The notes under the pieces: generated by a model | The model's database searches: none | What the model saw: the letters and a program-made list of their open reading frames with translations, nothing else | What the model was told of the DNA's origin: nothing | Part shown: positions 34,349 to 45,467 of the stretch, piece by piece | Position numbering within the stretch: position 1 is the stretch's first letter | Layout: each line of letters starts with the position of its first letter | From: Fagopyrum homotropicum | Lineage: Eukaryota > Streptophyta > Magnoliopsida > Caryophyllales > Polygonaceae | Assembly (NCBI GenBank): GCA_033239125.1 | Contig: BSWB01000002.1 | Span: forward strand, 839,001 to 903,000 | Length of the DNA: 64,000 bases | Direction of reading: 5' to 3' | Program-made: the position numbers and the translations under genes

Positions 34349-34430
34349 GATCTGAGAGCAAGCTCTTTGAAACGTCTGCATTAACCCTTGATCTGAGAGC
34401 AAGTTCTTTGAAACGTCTGCAGTAACCCTA
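34349..34430. repeat. 41-bp tandem duplication
   Basis: Two adjacent units begin GATCTGAGAGCAAG and end AACCCT, with only a few differences. They are noncoding and not seen in the matching part of copy B. Confidence 0.8.
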
Positions 34431-34765
34431 GAATTATTTTATAGGATTTAAATTTTACGTATTCCCCTTATACAAATATCCTGATTGACCATTAGTGATT
34501 CCGAATTTTAATGTAAGCTTTGATATATGATAAGTTATCAATGATTCAAGGATTGATTTTAAAATCAAATAAAAAACACTCAAACACTCAAATTTAACTA
34601 TAATAAATACATAAGACGGTAGAAGAAAACAAAAGCGAATCGTGGGCAATCATGAACCATCACATTCACAACAAAGTTCACTAGTCAAACCTACCAATCA
34701 CCATTTTTTCTCCCTTACTAAATTGTTGAATCTCGTTAGCATGAAACCAATAATGTAATTGTAAG

Positions 34766-35058
34766 TAGACATGGTTCTAAACCTAAATCGGCACAATTAC
34801 ATGGATCCGAAATCTAAACCTCCAGTTCAGATTTCGGAACCTACGGTTTAAGTTTGGCCTAAACCTAAACCGGTTGTAGCCAAACCGACGGTTTGACACA
34901 TTTTTTTTTTTCAAAAAAAAAAAAAAACAAACCTAACCAAACGGGCGGTTAACCGCCGGTTTGATCACACAAAATAAAAAATAAATAAAAAAACTAACCA
35001 AACCGGCGGTTAACCAAAACCGCTGACCGACGGTTTGGCCAAACCGGACTCAAGTCTA
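34766..35058. mobile_element. hAT-like MITE, AACCGGCGGTT-rich family (copy 1)
   Basis: It starts TAGACATGG and ends CAAGTCTA. It is flanked by a perfect 8-bp duplication ATTGTAAG (34758-34765, 35059-35066). The interior is rich in AACCGGCGGTTAACC and related motifs on both strands. A relative lies at 50956. It is noncoding. Confidence 0.85.
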
Positions 35059-35616
35059 ATTGTAAGCATAGCCAATAAGAGAATATAAGCTATCAAATCA
35101 GGATATTCCGACCTAGTATATAAGGTCAACGAACTAGTACGTGAAACCACATTCGATTTATATGGTACGTATGAATGTATGCACAAAACCCCTCTATACG
35201 ATTCGTCTATGCCGGGCTTTAAACGAAAACTTAGTTTTAGGATCAAGATCTCACTCAAATCTTATAATCTTTAAGATCCTCGAGACAATCCAGATCGTAA
35301 ACCCTATCAAAGATTATAGGTTCGGATTAGATAACGACCCTCGAGCTCCAAAACAACTGTTGAAAAGAATCGAAAACTAAAGAGAGATAGATGCTCAAGT
35401 ACAAACATTGGAGTTGAACACAAGAATCATGATTGTCTTTACATAAATATGTCACCATAGTCAATAGAACTGAAAACAAACAAAGCAACTTTTACCTATT
35501 AAGAACGCTAAAGGTGAAAGGTCAAAACCTTGTGCTCCCACTATATGTTAAGTAGAAGCTGTGAAGAACATACCAGTTTCGCAGCTAGACTCGTAAGCCG
35601 GATACTCTTGTGTGAT

Positions 35617-38600
35617 TCAAACAACTTCCTCCAGGGACTCTTGAGCTTGCGGGGAGGCGGTTTTTGGAGGTGGGAGGGTGTTTGCGGGAGGGAGAGGAGC
35701 ATCTAAGTTTGATGGCATCAAAATGTTGAAACCATCACCGGCGGTTAAAACGATCATTCCTGGTATCTGGCCATGCCAGTGAAGCTCCTTTAAGTCCTTT
35801 TGTCCCTGCCAAATACAAAAGTATAATAGAGGAACACGTTATGCTAATCTTCACATTGTACAGAAGGTTTGTTATATGGAGCTCGGCTCAGGCTTCCCTT
35901 GAAAAACGCTCTTGTTGAGGATGTTTGATTTCTCAACAAGCAGAGTATAAACACATTTTTAAGCTCGGTTAAATTTAAGATGTTCAAGGTTGAATCGATT
36001 CTAAATGAGTTGATTATGAAAATAACTAAAGTTTGGCTTGTTCGGCTCAAATAATAGTCCCTATTCTACAGTGTATATATGTACCATTTCTCCACATTGC
36101 TAATCAATTAGTATTTTTTGTTAAAGAGTAACAAATTTTGAGGTACTCACCTGGTGTACAAAGAGGAGCTGTGGTGGTAAATTATCAGGAGCATCTACTT
36201 CTTCTTCGATTTGAGCTTTAAACTCCGCCTCCTCTTCTTTATCTCGTTCTAGGGAGAGATCCCATACACTGGAAACAGACATTTATCACAGAATAGGGTA
36301 GTTTTTAGACCAATTGTTTTTTGCCTCTAATTATCTCAATGATGAATTGACTAATTATCTCAATGATGAATTGACTAATTCTTACGTGAGCTGGTTATCA
36401 GATGAAGAAACCGCTAGGGTTGACGCCTCGTGTGGACTCCATTCAATTGAAGTGACAGGGTGCTTGTGGTATTCAAAATGTGCAACTACGGAATCTCCAT
36501 CCTGCATATGGCTCAAAGATATATTAGTTAAACTAAGAAAATTACAGGTAATGACAATATACTAGAGTACTAACTGAATCCTGAAAAATAAGAATAGGAA
36601 TATTGAAATGAAATTCAACATTACTTGAGATTTATCCTTAAGTAACCGAAGGTCATGGATTGAAACTGTGCCATCATCACTTCCTGATGCCACCATACAA
36701 CTAGCTAACCTGCAATGTTCCAAGGAAGCATCTTATAGCAAGAACTTATAGCAGAACCAAGGAGATAAAGCAGAGGAGGGAAGTTGACAAATTTGAGCAA
36801 CCTGTTCCATGATATTACATTCACATCAGCATCGTGTGCCTTGAAGATAAGTACTGGAGACTTCCCCCGTCTAACATCCCAAACTGCAATCTTCCCATCC
36901 ACAGAGCATGAGGCAAATACATTTTCTTCACCGGGGCTCCACTGAAATATTGCAGAACAAAACAGACAAACTACTCATTAAAGAACTTCACAAATTTAGG
37001 TGTTAAAATTGATCTATAACGTGATTAAGCAATAATACAGCATCCATAGAGCATACTTCCAATGGGTTTCAAATAACCACAGATCTAAAAATCAAAAGAA
37101 CCCATTTGCTTTACATATATAGTTTGTAAAATTTACATAACTTCTTCAAATGGACGGAGTTTGTTTGTTCCATATCGATAGCCCCAGGGAATGAATACAT
37201 ATAGGCAAATTACCAAGTTACTTGCTAAGCAGGAATTGTCTGCTTAGAAAGACAGAAAGTACCTGCAGGTCTTCCACACTTGCAGTGTGTCCAACAAAGG
37301 GTTTGCGATCTACATTCCATTTTGTTCCAGATGCAGGCTCCCACAGATAAATTGAATTAGAACAGTCCCCTTCAAAGAAGAATTATTAAAATAAGGGCAA
37401 TGGTCGAAGAGGAAGTAAAGAAAGGAGCAGCTGTGCGAGAAAAGGAGAAACTAATCACCAGATATTAGTCGCCCAGAAACAGTAGGGCTCCAGTCGATAG
37501 CGTAACCTTCATCTTTGTGTCTAAAAGCTTCTAGTGGGGCCTGATTAAAAACTGCAGTTGCAGCTCGAGTAGTATTTTCTTCTGACTCTGCTAAGAAATT
37601 GAGATGAGAGCTGAAGTCCCACACCTACACAATCATTACAAAAATTTAAAATTTGGCTATTTCAGAGATCGCAGCACAACTTAATTTTTCAATTGCTTCA
37701 GATCTGATGTACAAACAAGCTCAAGGCTCAAACATATAAGTGGGAAAAAAACAGCATAAAAAAGATGTTATGTCATCAAAAGATTCAAAACAAACTACAT
37801 TCCACAAACATTTTTTAGTTGCACAGATATGGGGATTGAAGTATCAACTTTAAGTTCCCTAACAACCTCAGGGCCCTCACCTGAACAAAACCAGTGTCGC
37901 CCCAAGTAGCACAGATATGGGGATTTTGTGGCATAGAGCGAATGCGGTTTACACAACCTTGATGAGCAACCCTACGTGTCTGCAACCAATCAACAGCCAG
38001 AGTAAATTAGTTCTGCAGTCCATGAAAGACACAGAACCGTAACATATTCAGTCAAAATTAAATAGGGAGAGTATTCATCTTCCTATTGCTATTCTAGGTA
38101 GATTCGAACAGAGAGCATTGCTGGGCAGAAGTAATGTCATTTGATGGACAATAGAGGCAATATTTATAATTTATAATCTTTGTTATTTCTGTATAACAAC
38201 CAAAAAATGAAGGAAGCCTTGCCTGAAGTATTGGTGTGCTAGATCCACCTTCAATTTCATCATCACTATCACTCTCATCACTGTCATCATCCATATCAGA
38301 ACCATCTTCAGTTTTCTTTAGTGGCACAAGGTCACGTCTTTTCCCAGAAATATTAGATAGCTTAAATATTTCAATCGAATTCAAGTTTGATTGATTTGCC
38401 TGCAAAAAAATTTAAAAAGCTTCTTTTGTCATTTAAGCAATCAAATAAGTGATTTGAGTGTATTACCCATATACAGTTGATGACAAAAGTTACCAAGGGA
38501 ATAGAGGAAACCATTGTCATAGAGACATAGATTTGTGCAACCCAAACTAACTAAATGAGATAATTCCTAACAACTATGGTGAAGAAGAAATTGGGCCATA

Positions 38601-39690
38601 TAAGATGTTTTCAAGTACCTAAGGTGGATATAAACAATTTCCCAAGTTGGAAAAGACTAGAGGTAGTGATTGAATATGATATTGTGAGACAAATGCAAAG
38701 TTTTCAATCAAATGGTAGCTTGCAAGACAAATATTTGAAGCAATAGGACCTATGCAGCGCAGAGGACCTGTGCTCACTTCTGTGAGAAACAGAATCCCTT
38801 GCGGGGATCCATCCAAAATCAATGAGATAGAGAGATTACAAAAAATTGGGATGTTGCCAATGATGTTCTCATGTTTAGTGAAGGCTTCAATATTTTCAAC
38901 AGAGAGGTAAACCATTGATAGTTAACCAAGCAATCAGAATTAGTAAGGAACTTTTATTTGCAAAAAATAAGTACTCAATTTAAGCTTAACTTTTTATTAT
39001 TTAGTAAGAATTTATGCATAGGCAGCACATCTTACCTGAGTCCCAGCAACAAAATATGCCGTATGAGGAAATTCTGGTCGGACCAGTCCAAGGTTATCAC
39101 GAATGATGTCGAAACTGCAAACATAGGTTCCAATTACATTAACAAATCCATCAAGCAATACACTTGGCTAAACCTTAACACATTATGCTAGTTTCTTCAT
39201 CCTTAATAATTAGCTTCACATGGCGCACTCATATTACTTGTTTGAAAATACCTAGGCCTTCATTCTATAAACTAAAAAAAAACTCTGCTTTTACATGGCC
39301 TACTTCCATGGCCGCCACAAATCGGATTGTACAAACATAGTCCTAAGGGGAATGAAATTAGAAGAAAAAAATGGAAGAACATCAGTATACCTTAAACAGG
39401 GCCAACCAACGTGAAAGGCATGCAGAGAGTTGTAAGCAGAAGGATCACACTGAAGCTCTTCGTCTTCCTCAAGCTTATCCACTCCCGGCTGCCACACCTT
39501 CGCTGGAGTAGGACCAGATTTCGCCGCCGCCGCCGCCGAGCTCTCGCCCTTCTTCTTTGCCTACACAATTACCGACTCAAAAAACCATTGCACATAAATC
39601 AATTGAATCAAAATCGAGATAAAAAGATTGAAGCCTAACCTTGTCAGTAGCTCGCTTAACTTTCTTTCGGCTTTTGATAGAGCGCACCAT
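35617..39690 (-). CDS. GRWD1: GRWD1/Rrb1-type WD40 protein (ribosome biogenesis), copy A
   Basis: Twelve exons: 39690-39640, 39560-39391, 39114-39036, 38399-38223, 37979-37881, 37624-37459, 37369-37263, 36941-36802, 36709-36625, 36501-36386, 36268-36151 and 35805-35617. They join in frame to 498 residues. The N-terminus is Lys-rich (MVRSIKSRKKVKR), then WQPGVDKLEEDEELQCDPSA, the CAF1C/H4-binding-type block of this family. An acidic run follows (DDDSDESDSDDE), then WD40 repeats with WDF, WSP and WDVR motifs. The order and sequence match Arabidopsis At2g19540, a homologue of human GRWD1 and yeast Rrb1, which escort ribosomal protein L3 and assist 60S assembly in the nucleus. Intron 4 has a GC donor (CAG|GCAAGG), shared with copy B; the other introns are GT-AG. 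No disabling change is seen. Confidence 0.92.
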
Positions 39691-39850
39691 TGCTGATAGA
39701 AGGGGGGAAGATTATAGAATGAAAAACGATACAGAGGAAGCAAAACGAGGGTTGAGGAAGGCTGTTGATCTTTGGGTCTAGGGTTTTTGATATAGGTAAA
39801 TTACGTTAAACCACCCTCCGTTTTAATCAATTTTCACAAACCCGCCTTTT

Positions 39851-40390
39851 TTTTATTTTTTATATTTTTTATATTTTTTGATAACGGAAAGCGGTTAGGT
39901 TGGACTATCTAGGTTTCTAGAGGTGGTCCACCCTAAAGCATCCTTGCGGATGAGAACACGGGGTTCGGGATCGTCAGAAAAACTGGTGTTGAAGTTCGAA
40001 ATTTTCAGATGGGTCAATCGGTCAGCAACACGGTTGGTTTCTCTAAAAATATGTCTGATGTGGACTTCGTCAAAGAAGCGGAGATCCAACATGGAGTCGG
40101 AAATAATCATCTCGACCTCCCACGGGCAGCTCCACAATCCTTGGAGTGCCTTGATAACACAAAGGTTATCACCCTCGATATCGATCTTTTCGATTTTTAA
40201 TTTTATAGCTTCTTGTAAACCCGATTTGAGAGCATAAACTTCAGCTTTAATTATCGAGTTAAAGTTTTTTTTTTTTGCATCAAGGCTAACAACCTCACAT
40301 TTGTGATTCCGAATCACAAAGCCGATAGATGTTATTCCCGAATCGAGTTTAGATACATCAAAATTAAGCCGATGGATGTTATTCCCGAAT
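39851..40390 (-). mobile_element. LINE 3' end with RNase H domain, inserted upstream of GRWD1 copy A
   Basis: It starts at its left with a T-rich run (poly-A on the minus strand), then AACGGAAAGCGGTTAGG. The minus-strand frame (40317-39895) encodes a plant LINE RNase H-like domain: IIKAEVYALKSGLQEA, then IEGDNLCVIKAL, WEVEMIISD and HIFRETNRVADRL. The insertion is flanked by a 15-bp exact duplication CACAAACCCGCCTTT (39836-39850, 40391-40405). Copy B has one uninterrupted site (about 49585). It is a 5'-truncated element, and the remaining frame is open. Confidence 0.88.
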
Positions 40391-40405
40391 CACAAACCCG
40401 CCTTT

Positions 40406-40921
40406 AAATTGATCATTAGTCGATACTTCAAAATTTACAAAGAGTTAGAAGGAAGACGGGCAACCAGTTGTGCCGCCAATCCTTTCTGGATAGCGAATCC
40501 GATCCTCCTAAAAACAACATCAGAAGACCTAGGAGACGTAACGTTGCCATGCAAAAAACCCGTTGCACCCTCTTCAGAATTTCAATAGAATCGGGCGCAA
40601 GGAAACCAAAGGTGTCGAAAGCGAATGGAAGAAACACATGTTGATTTTCAATACAAGCTTTCTCATGTTTGGCCACCTTAGCAGAAGCCGCATTAAGCGC
40701 CGCCTTACCCACCGCAAAAGGCTCACTACCCAAACAAACAAGTGGGGAAACTCCAGTCAAATCGATGCAAGCATGTTTTCCACCCGACCATCCACGTGGG
40801 TTAGTTAAAAAAGACACAGGCGCCTCCTTCTTAACCGATACCCCCGCCCTCCTAAACACATCACACACACATCACGGACCAAATCATGCCTATATTTGAA
40901 GGCAGGAAGCTCTTTACAATG
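40406..40921 (-). mobile_element. Retroelement C-terminal fragment (possible REL-endonuclease-type region)
   Basis: The minus strand encodes, with frameshifts, KYRHDLVRDV, then FRRAGVSVKKEAPV, then GGKHACIDLTGVSPLV, KVAKHEKACIENQHVF, LPFAFDTFGFLAPDSIEILK and, in another frame, FAIQKGLAAQLVARLPS. From memory this is the end of plant proteins annotated as reverse-transcriptase related. The order RHD, then a D-x-T strand, recalls the restriction-like endonuclease region of R2/NeSL-type LINEs. That reading is an inference; a segment that would hold the other catalytic acid appears deleted. It is bounded by AACCCGCCTTT (40395-40405, 40922-40932) and absent from copy B. The fragment at 61333 belongs to the same family. 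Confidence 0.7.
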
Positions 40922-41129
40922 AACCCGCCTTTTATCAACGTAAAACGATGTAGAGTTTTTTTTTTCCTTCAGTTATTAAGAGGGTGAGTATAAATATATT
41001 AAATTGTTGCAAAAATAATCACTAACAAATTAAATTAATCATGCCAAACTTATTCACCGGCTCCGAAGTATATTTGTGACAAATCGATGTGTGTCAATAT
41101 TTTGCTCATGAAAGGAGTATGCTAATTTG

Positions 41130-41374
41130 GGTGATTCTATTAGAAAAGACCACCCAAGGCCGGCTAGGATCGGCATTGGCATCGGACTCGGAGACCCGAA
41201 TTCATCAATGCTACATATGATGGTAAACGAGGGGCTATAAGAGCAGCTTTTGCCGATTCCGAATGGATAAGGGATGACAATACCTCCGCAACTTTCGGAG
41301 CAGTGTGGCTCTGCTACTCGGGGATATCGTCGGGAACCGCACTTGAACATGGAAGACATATGATCATTGTTCAA
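41130..41374 (-). pseudogene. WAK-type receptor fragment (GUB_WAK domain), copy A
   Basis: The minus-strand frame encodes PRVAEPHCSESCGGIVIPYP and FGIGKSCS, the start of the cysteine-rich galacturonan-binding domain of wall-associated kinases. It closely resembles the start of the WAK-like gene at 60 kb (PRVAKPHCNQLCGDVIIPYP). No signal peptide, EGF domain or kinase follows, and the frame passes into unrelated sequence. It is a truncated relic of a local WAK duplication. The same relic is at 51170, so it existed before the tandem duplication. Confidence 0.8.
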
Positions 41375-41538
41375 CCAATAAAAAGAACAATATAATAGTT
41401 ATTTCTAGACATTGTTCAACCAATATATCAAAATGATTTTATCAAATTTCTAATAGCGTAAAAAAAAAAAACTGATGGGCAAATTCGATTCCGGGTCATT
41501 ACCCTCTACCCATGGGTACTTTTACCCTCACAATAATG

Positions 41539-42696
41539 TAGGGCTGGGTTCGGTACATTACCAACTTATTTTTATCCTTACCACCTACCAACCAACTATA
41601 ATTGGTAATGAGAAATCTTGTACCATTACCAACCACCTAAACCCATTTACCAACTCTTCGGTATACCAACTTTTTCGGTTGGTTCGGTTGGTAATGACAT
41701 TTTACCAACTTATATGTTTGCTAAAATTAAATTTTAATAAGACAAGAACTTCATCAATTCAACAATCCGCAAATTCGAGTACAATATTTAAACAAGACAA
41801 GAACGTCAACAATTCAACAACCCGCAAATTCGAGTACAATATGTTTAACAAGTTCATAGAACATCATACTTCATTAAAAACCAAAGGAAAATAATTAAAT
41901 ATGCAATCATCATCCCAAGTTATAGGCTAGGGAGTTCAATGGTCCAATCTTGACTTGTGCTCCACATGATTTCATATTTGATCGACCTAGAGCTTGTTGC
42001 ATTCCTTCCTGCCTCATAGCCTTGATTGAGCAAGTTGATTCAATCGCAAAGAAGAAAAATATCTGAAAGTTCTCTATGGATTATAGGGCTTCTCGTAGTA
42101 TCGAACGAGCTGATTGCTTCTCTTTTAGGGTTCTAAACTTCTAACGGGTTGATTGATCTGCAGAGAATTAAGAGTGAAGAGAATATATTATGTAAGAATC
42201 AAGAGAACAAGAGATGAAAATTAGGAGAAAGGGATGAGTATTAGCCTATTAGGTTTTGGCTGCAGCGGAACGCAAGAATAGTAGAGAGCTTGAACTTTGT
42301 GTTTCAATTTGGGATTTGGGAAGCCGTGGGCGTAAAGTGTAAATGCTAGATGGCTAAATTAGTAAACTGAGAAAGCACTTCAATGGAGGGGTGAGATTAA
42401 AACATTACTTGAATTTACATCTAATGGTACAAAAGAATTGCATATATAATTATATATGAAGTATTATATTAAGATTAGTATGTATATATTATTTATTATT
42501 TTTTTAAAAAAAAACTCGGTTGGTACGGTAATCCCGTGGTACGCGGATATCGTTACCACCTACCAACCAACTCTTTGTAATTGGTTCGGTAGTACCGTAC
42601 CAATTAAATTGGTAACCAACGTGTTGGTAACCAATTTAATTGGTTCGGTTGGTAAGCCTCGGTTCGGTTTCGTTTGGCTCATTTTACCCAGCCCTA
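41539..42696. mobile_element. hAT-like non-autonomous element with exact empty site in copy B
   Basis: It opens TAGGGCTGGGTTCGGTA and closes TTACCCAGCCCTA. It is flanked by a perfect 8-bp duplication CAATAATG (41531-41538, 42697-42704). The matching place in copy B (51968-51975) has one CAATAATG and no insertion, which proves the ends. Subterminal regions are dense in TACCAACC and GGTTGGTA in opposite directions, probable transposase-binding repeats. No transposase frame is present in the 1158 bp. Confidence 0.92.
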
Positions 42697-43295
42697 CAAT
42701 AATGAATAAAAACTGAATTTAAGTCTTAAGAGACCAATTTGAAGCTCAGTCATATAAATTGCACAATGTTAGTGCCCCTGCAAGAGAGCTTCACCAGATA
42801 ATGCAAAATATGATTTGAAAGATAGAAATTCTCAACCAGGATAGGTCCTCAAAGTAAATAAACAAGCAAGGATTAAACTTAAACCAGATACATTTCGGAA
42901 TGGCAAATCTGTAAGAGCTCAGGTATTCAAGTTAGAACTCAGCAGTCTGGAATAGTTCACATCAGTTTGAAGTTTCCAAGTTTGGAGAAGCAACAAAACA
43001 GATGCCAGCAGCCATGGTAAGTTTGATTTTAAGATTTGAAATTACAAGGAAAGGGTTCTTCTTCGCCAATGAATATATTAACCAAAATATTTCAATATAT
43101 TGTAAAACAGAACAATCCGAAGCTTATGTTTACCATAAACATCAGCAAAAGAATTCCTGATTTATTTGCCAAAACTTCAGGAAAAGAATGGTTGAAAAAA
43201 AAGACAGATTAAGTACAACTATAAACAAGAACTAACTAGAGTATCAATTCACTGTTAGATTCAGCTGCATCATTGGTTAGATTCACTTGGAAACT

Positions 43296-43425
43296 TCAAA
43301 CTGGTGTGATAAAGCTTGGTGGGAGCATATCATGGTTAGATTCAGCTGCATCAATATCACAGCCGCATGACTCACACTGATATCAGGGATTGTATCTATG
43401 TCCGGCTTTCTGAAAATTATGTATG
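43296..43425 (-). pseudogene. Detached last exon of the small membrane-protein gene
   Basis: It matches exon 2 of the gene at 52590-54393 (YIIFRKP, DTIPDISVSHAAV). One base is missing in the GCTGTGGATATT block, so the frame shifts and the conserved tail is lost. No first exon lies upstream, because the duplication ended inside that gene's intron. It is a by-product of the duplication without protein-coding value. Confidence 0.85.
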
Positions 43426-43630
43426 CTGCAAAAGGCAAGAGAACAAGCTAAGTAAACCGAAAATTATAACATTAACAAACAATCCATGTGTATGAATTGA
43501 AACAACAATGATAAGAAAACGGTTTTAGTAAGACACATTATTCCGGTACGGCCGTGTGGTCCATTAAAACCAAAAGAGTGCTTACAGAAACGGCTTGCAA
43601 AAAAACAATCATGAAATCAAAGAAAACATT

Positions 43631-44532
43631 GTTGGCGTTAGTTTTTTTTTGTTAACTATAAATTGTATAATTATCATTTAAGTTATTTTGACTACTTCAC
43701 ACATTTGACATTGTAATTATATATATAGAGAGAGGGTGTTGTTCAAGTAAGGCACATTATTCCGGTACGGCCGTGCGGTCGACCTTACGGCCGACACGTG
43801 TCCCGGAAAAAAAAACGAGTCAAAGTAATAGTTCAAAACTTATAAAAGGATAGTTCATGAATTATAATAGAATAGTTCATAGTGCAAAATTTATAAAGGA
43901 ATGAAAGTAATAGTTCAAAACTTATTATGGGATAGTTCATGAATTAGAATAGAATAGTTCATGAATTATATTAGAATAATTCATAGTGCAAAATTTATAA
44001 AGGAGTGAAAGTAATAGTTCAAAACTTATTATGGGATAGTTCATGAATTATAATAGAATAGTTTATGAATTATAATAGAATAGTTCAAAGTGCAAAATTT
44101 ATAAAGGGTAGTGCATAACTTATAAAATGATAGTTCATGAATTACAATTGAATAGTTCATAACATATAAACGATTAATTTATGAATAATTTGATAAAATA
44201 TATTAAAAAGTAATAGTTCATGGATTATATGGGAATAGTTCAAAGTTTATAGGAGAATAGTGCATAAATTATAACATGAAAAAGAAAAAAAATTTGTTTC
44301 AAAAAAAAAATTAAAAAAATTTGGGACATGTGTCGGCCGTACGGACGGCCGTACGACCGTACCGCATTAATTGAACGGTACCTGAACAAAAGCCTATATA
44401 TATGTATATATATGAATTAAAACGGTTGACATTGGATGTGTTTGGCAGGCTACATTATATAAAGAATATAAAGAATACTTTGAAAAGATTAAATTTAAAG
44501 ATTATAATTTTTTATTTTTTCATTTGTTTCAC
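43631..44532. other. Junction between the two duplication copies
   Basis: This stretch has no counterpart in either copy. Most of it is the MITE at 43734-44394; short flanks on each side are AT-rich and unassigned. Confidence 0.5.
43734..44394. mobile_element. MITE with internal AATAGTTCATGAATTATAAT tandem repeats
   Basis: Inverted ends of about 70 bp: the left has GTTGTTCAAGTAAGGCAC, CGGTACGGCCGTGCGGTCG and GGCCGACACGTGTCCC; the right has the diverged inverse. The interior (about 43820-44280) is built from irregular repeats around ATAGTTCATGAATTATAAT and AGTGCAAAATTTATAAAGG. TATATATA runs lie directly at both sides, as with MITEs that target TA microsatellites (compare 57942). It is noncoding. 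Confidence 0.7.
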
Positions 44533-44722
44533 TCGACTTATTTAATATTACTGTCAAATTATAATCTCTTGAATAATCTACTCACTTGCACCTAACGGGG
44601 TCATTGTACTTTGACACCAATAGTTTTTTCATACTAAAAGTTTCAAACACTTGGATTCTTAATATCTTATATTTATGTTGCTTGTTATGGTCATGTTGGA
44701 AAAGAAAAACAATTTTAACTAA

Positions 44723-45138
44723 GGGTCGGTATGGTGATCCGGCGATTATAGATGAAGATTAAGATTAAAATGAAAGGAGATGAAAATAGTAGATGATTTG
44801 ATGAGATAAAATTAAACAATAATCTAGCATGTGTTTGATATGAATGGAGATTTTATATGGACAAAATTACAAAAAGGGTATGGGCATAATTTTTTTAATG
44901 AATCATGTGCCACAAATGTCAAGGGCATATTTGTCTTAAATTGTTATCACCTCTCGAATAATCTCAATAATCTCAACCTAGATGGATGAAAATTATGTTG
45001 ATTTAATCCCCTATTTCATCCCATAAATAATCTTCATCTCATTCATCTCCATGCACCAAACACCACTATTTATAAGCTGGTATATAATCCTCAAACTAAT
45101 CTCAATAGCCCTTATTTTTTACCCTATCGAACGGACCC
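44723..45138. mobile_element. MITE (GGGTCGGTATGG / CGGACCC ends), copy B only
   Basis: It starts GGGTCGGTATGGTGATCC and ends TCGAACGGACCC. TAA precedes and TTA follows, so the 3-bp flank is TWA but not identical. The interior folds partly (GATTATAGATGAAGATTAAG against TAATCTTCATCTCATTCATC). It is absent from copy A at the matching point. Confidence 0.65.
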
Positions 45139-45467
45139 TTAATGATTGGATCAAATTATTCGGCATAAGCTTCCGAATTTAAGTTCTCAGCATAAGCTTC
45201 AATTTATGATAAAAGTTAACAATGATTCAAGGACTGATTTAAAATCATATAAAAAAACACTTATATTTCAAGGATTGATTTAAAAATAAAATAAAAAACA
45301 CTCAAACACTCAACTTTAACTATAATAAATACATAAGACGGTAGAAAAAACAAGAGCGAATGAATCATGGGCAATCATGACCCATCACATTCATAACAAA
45401 GTTCACTAGTCAAACCTACCAATCACTCTTGTGTGGTTCAAACAACTTCCTCCAGGGACTCTTGAGC

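Larger units (their letters stand above)
34087..43630. repeat. Tandem segmental duplication, copy A
   Basis: Sequence from about 34087 onward reappears in the same order and orientation from about 44533. Matches include TCATTGTACTTTGACACCAATAG (34141 and 44602), the whole GRWD1-type gene, the WAK fragment, and the run that ends AATCAAAGAAAACATT (43630 and 52985). Differences are mostly insertions and single bases. Copy A carries private insertions at 39851-40390, 40406-40921 and 41539-42696, and has about 900 bp (34701-35606) that copy B lacks. Limits were read by eye. Confidence 0.88.

Noticed and set aside
36705..36902. Separate short WD40 open frames at 36.7 and 46.4 kb
   Set aside because: They are single exons of the GRWD1-type genes reading into introns, not separate genes.
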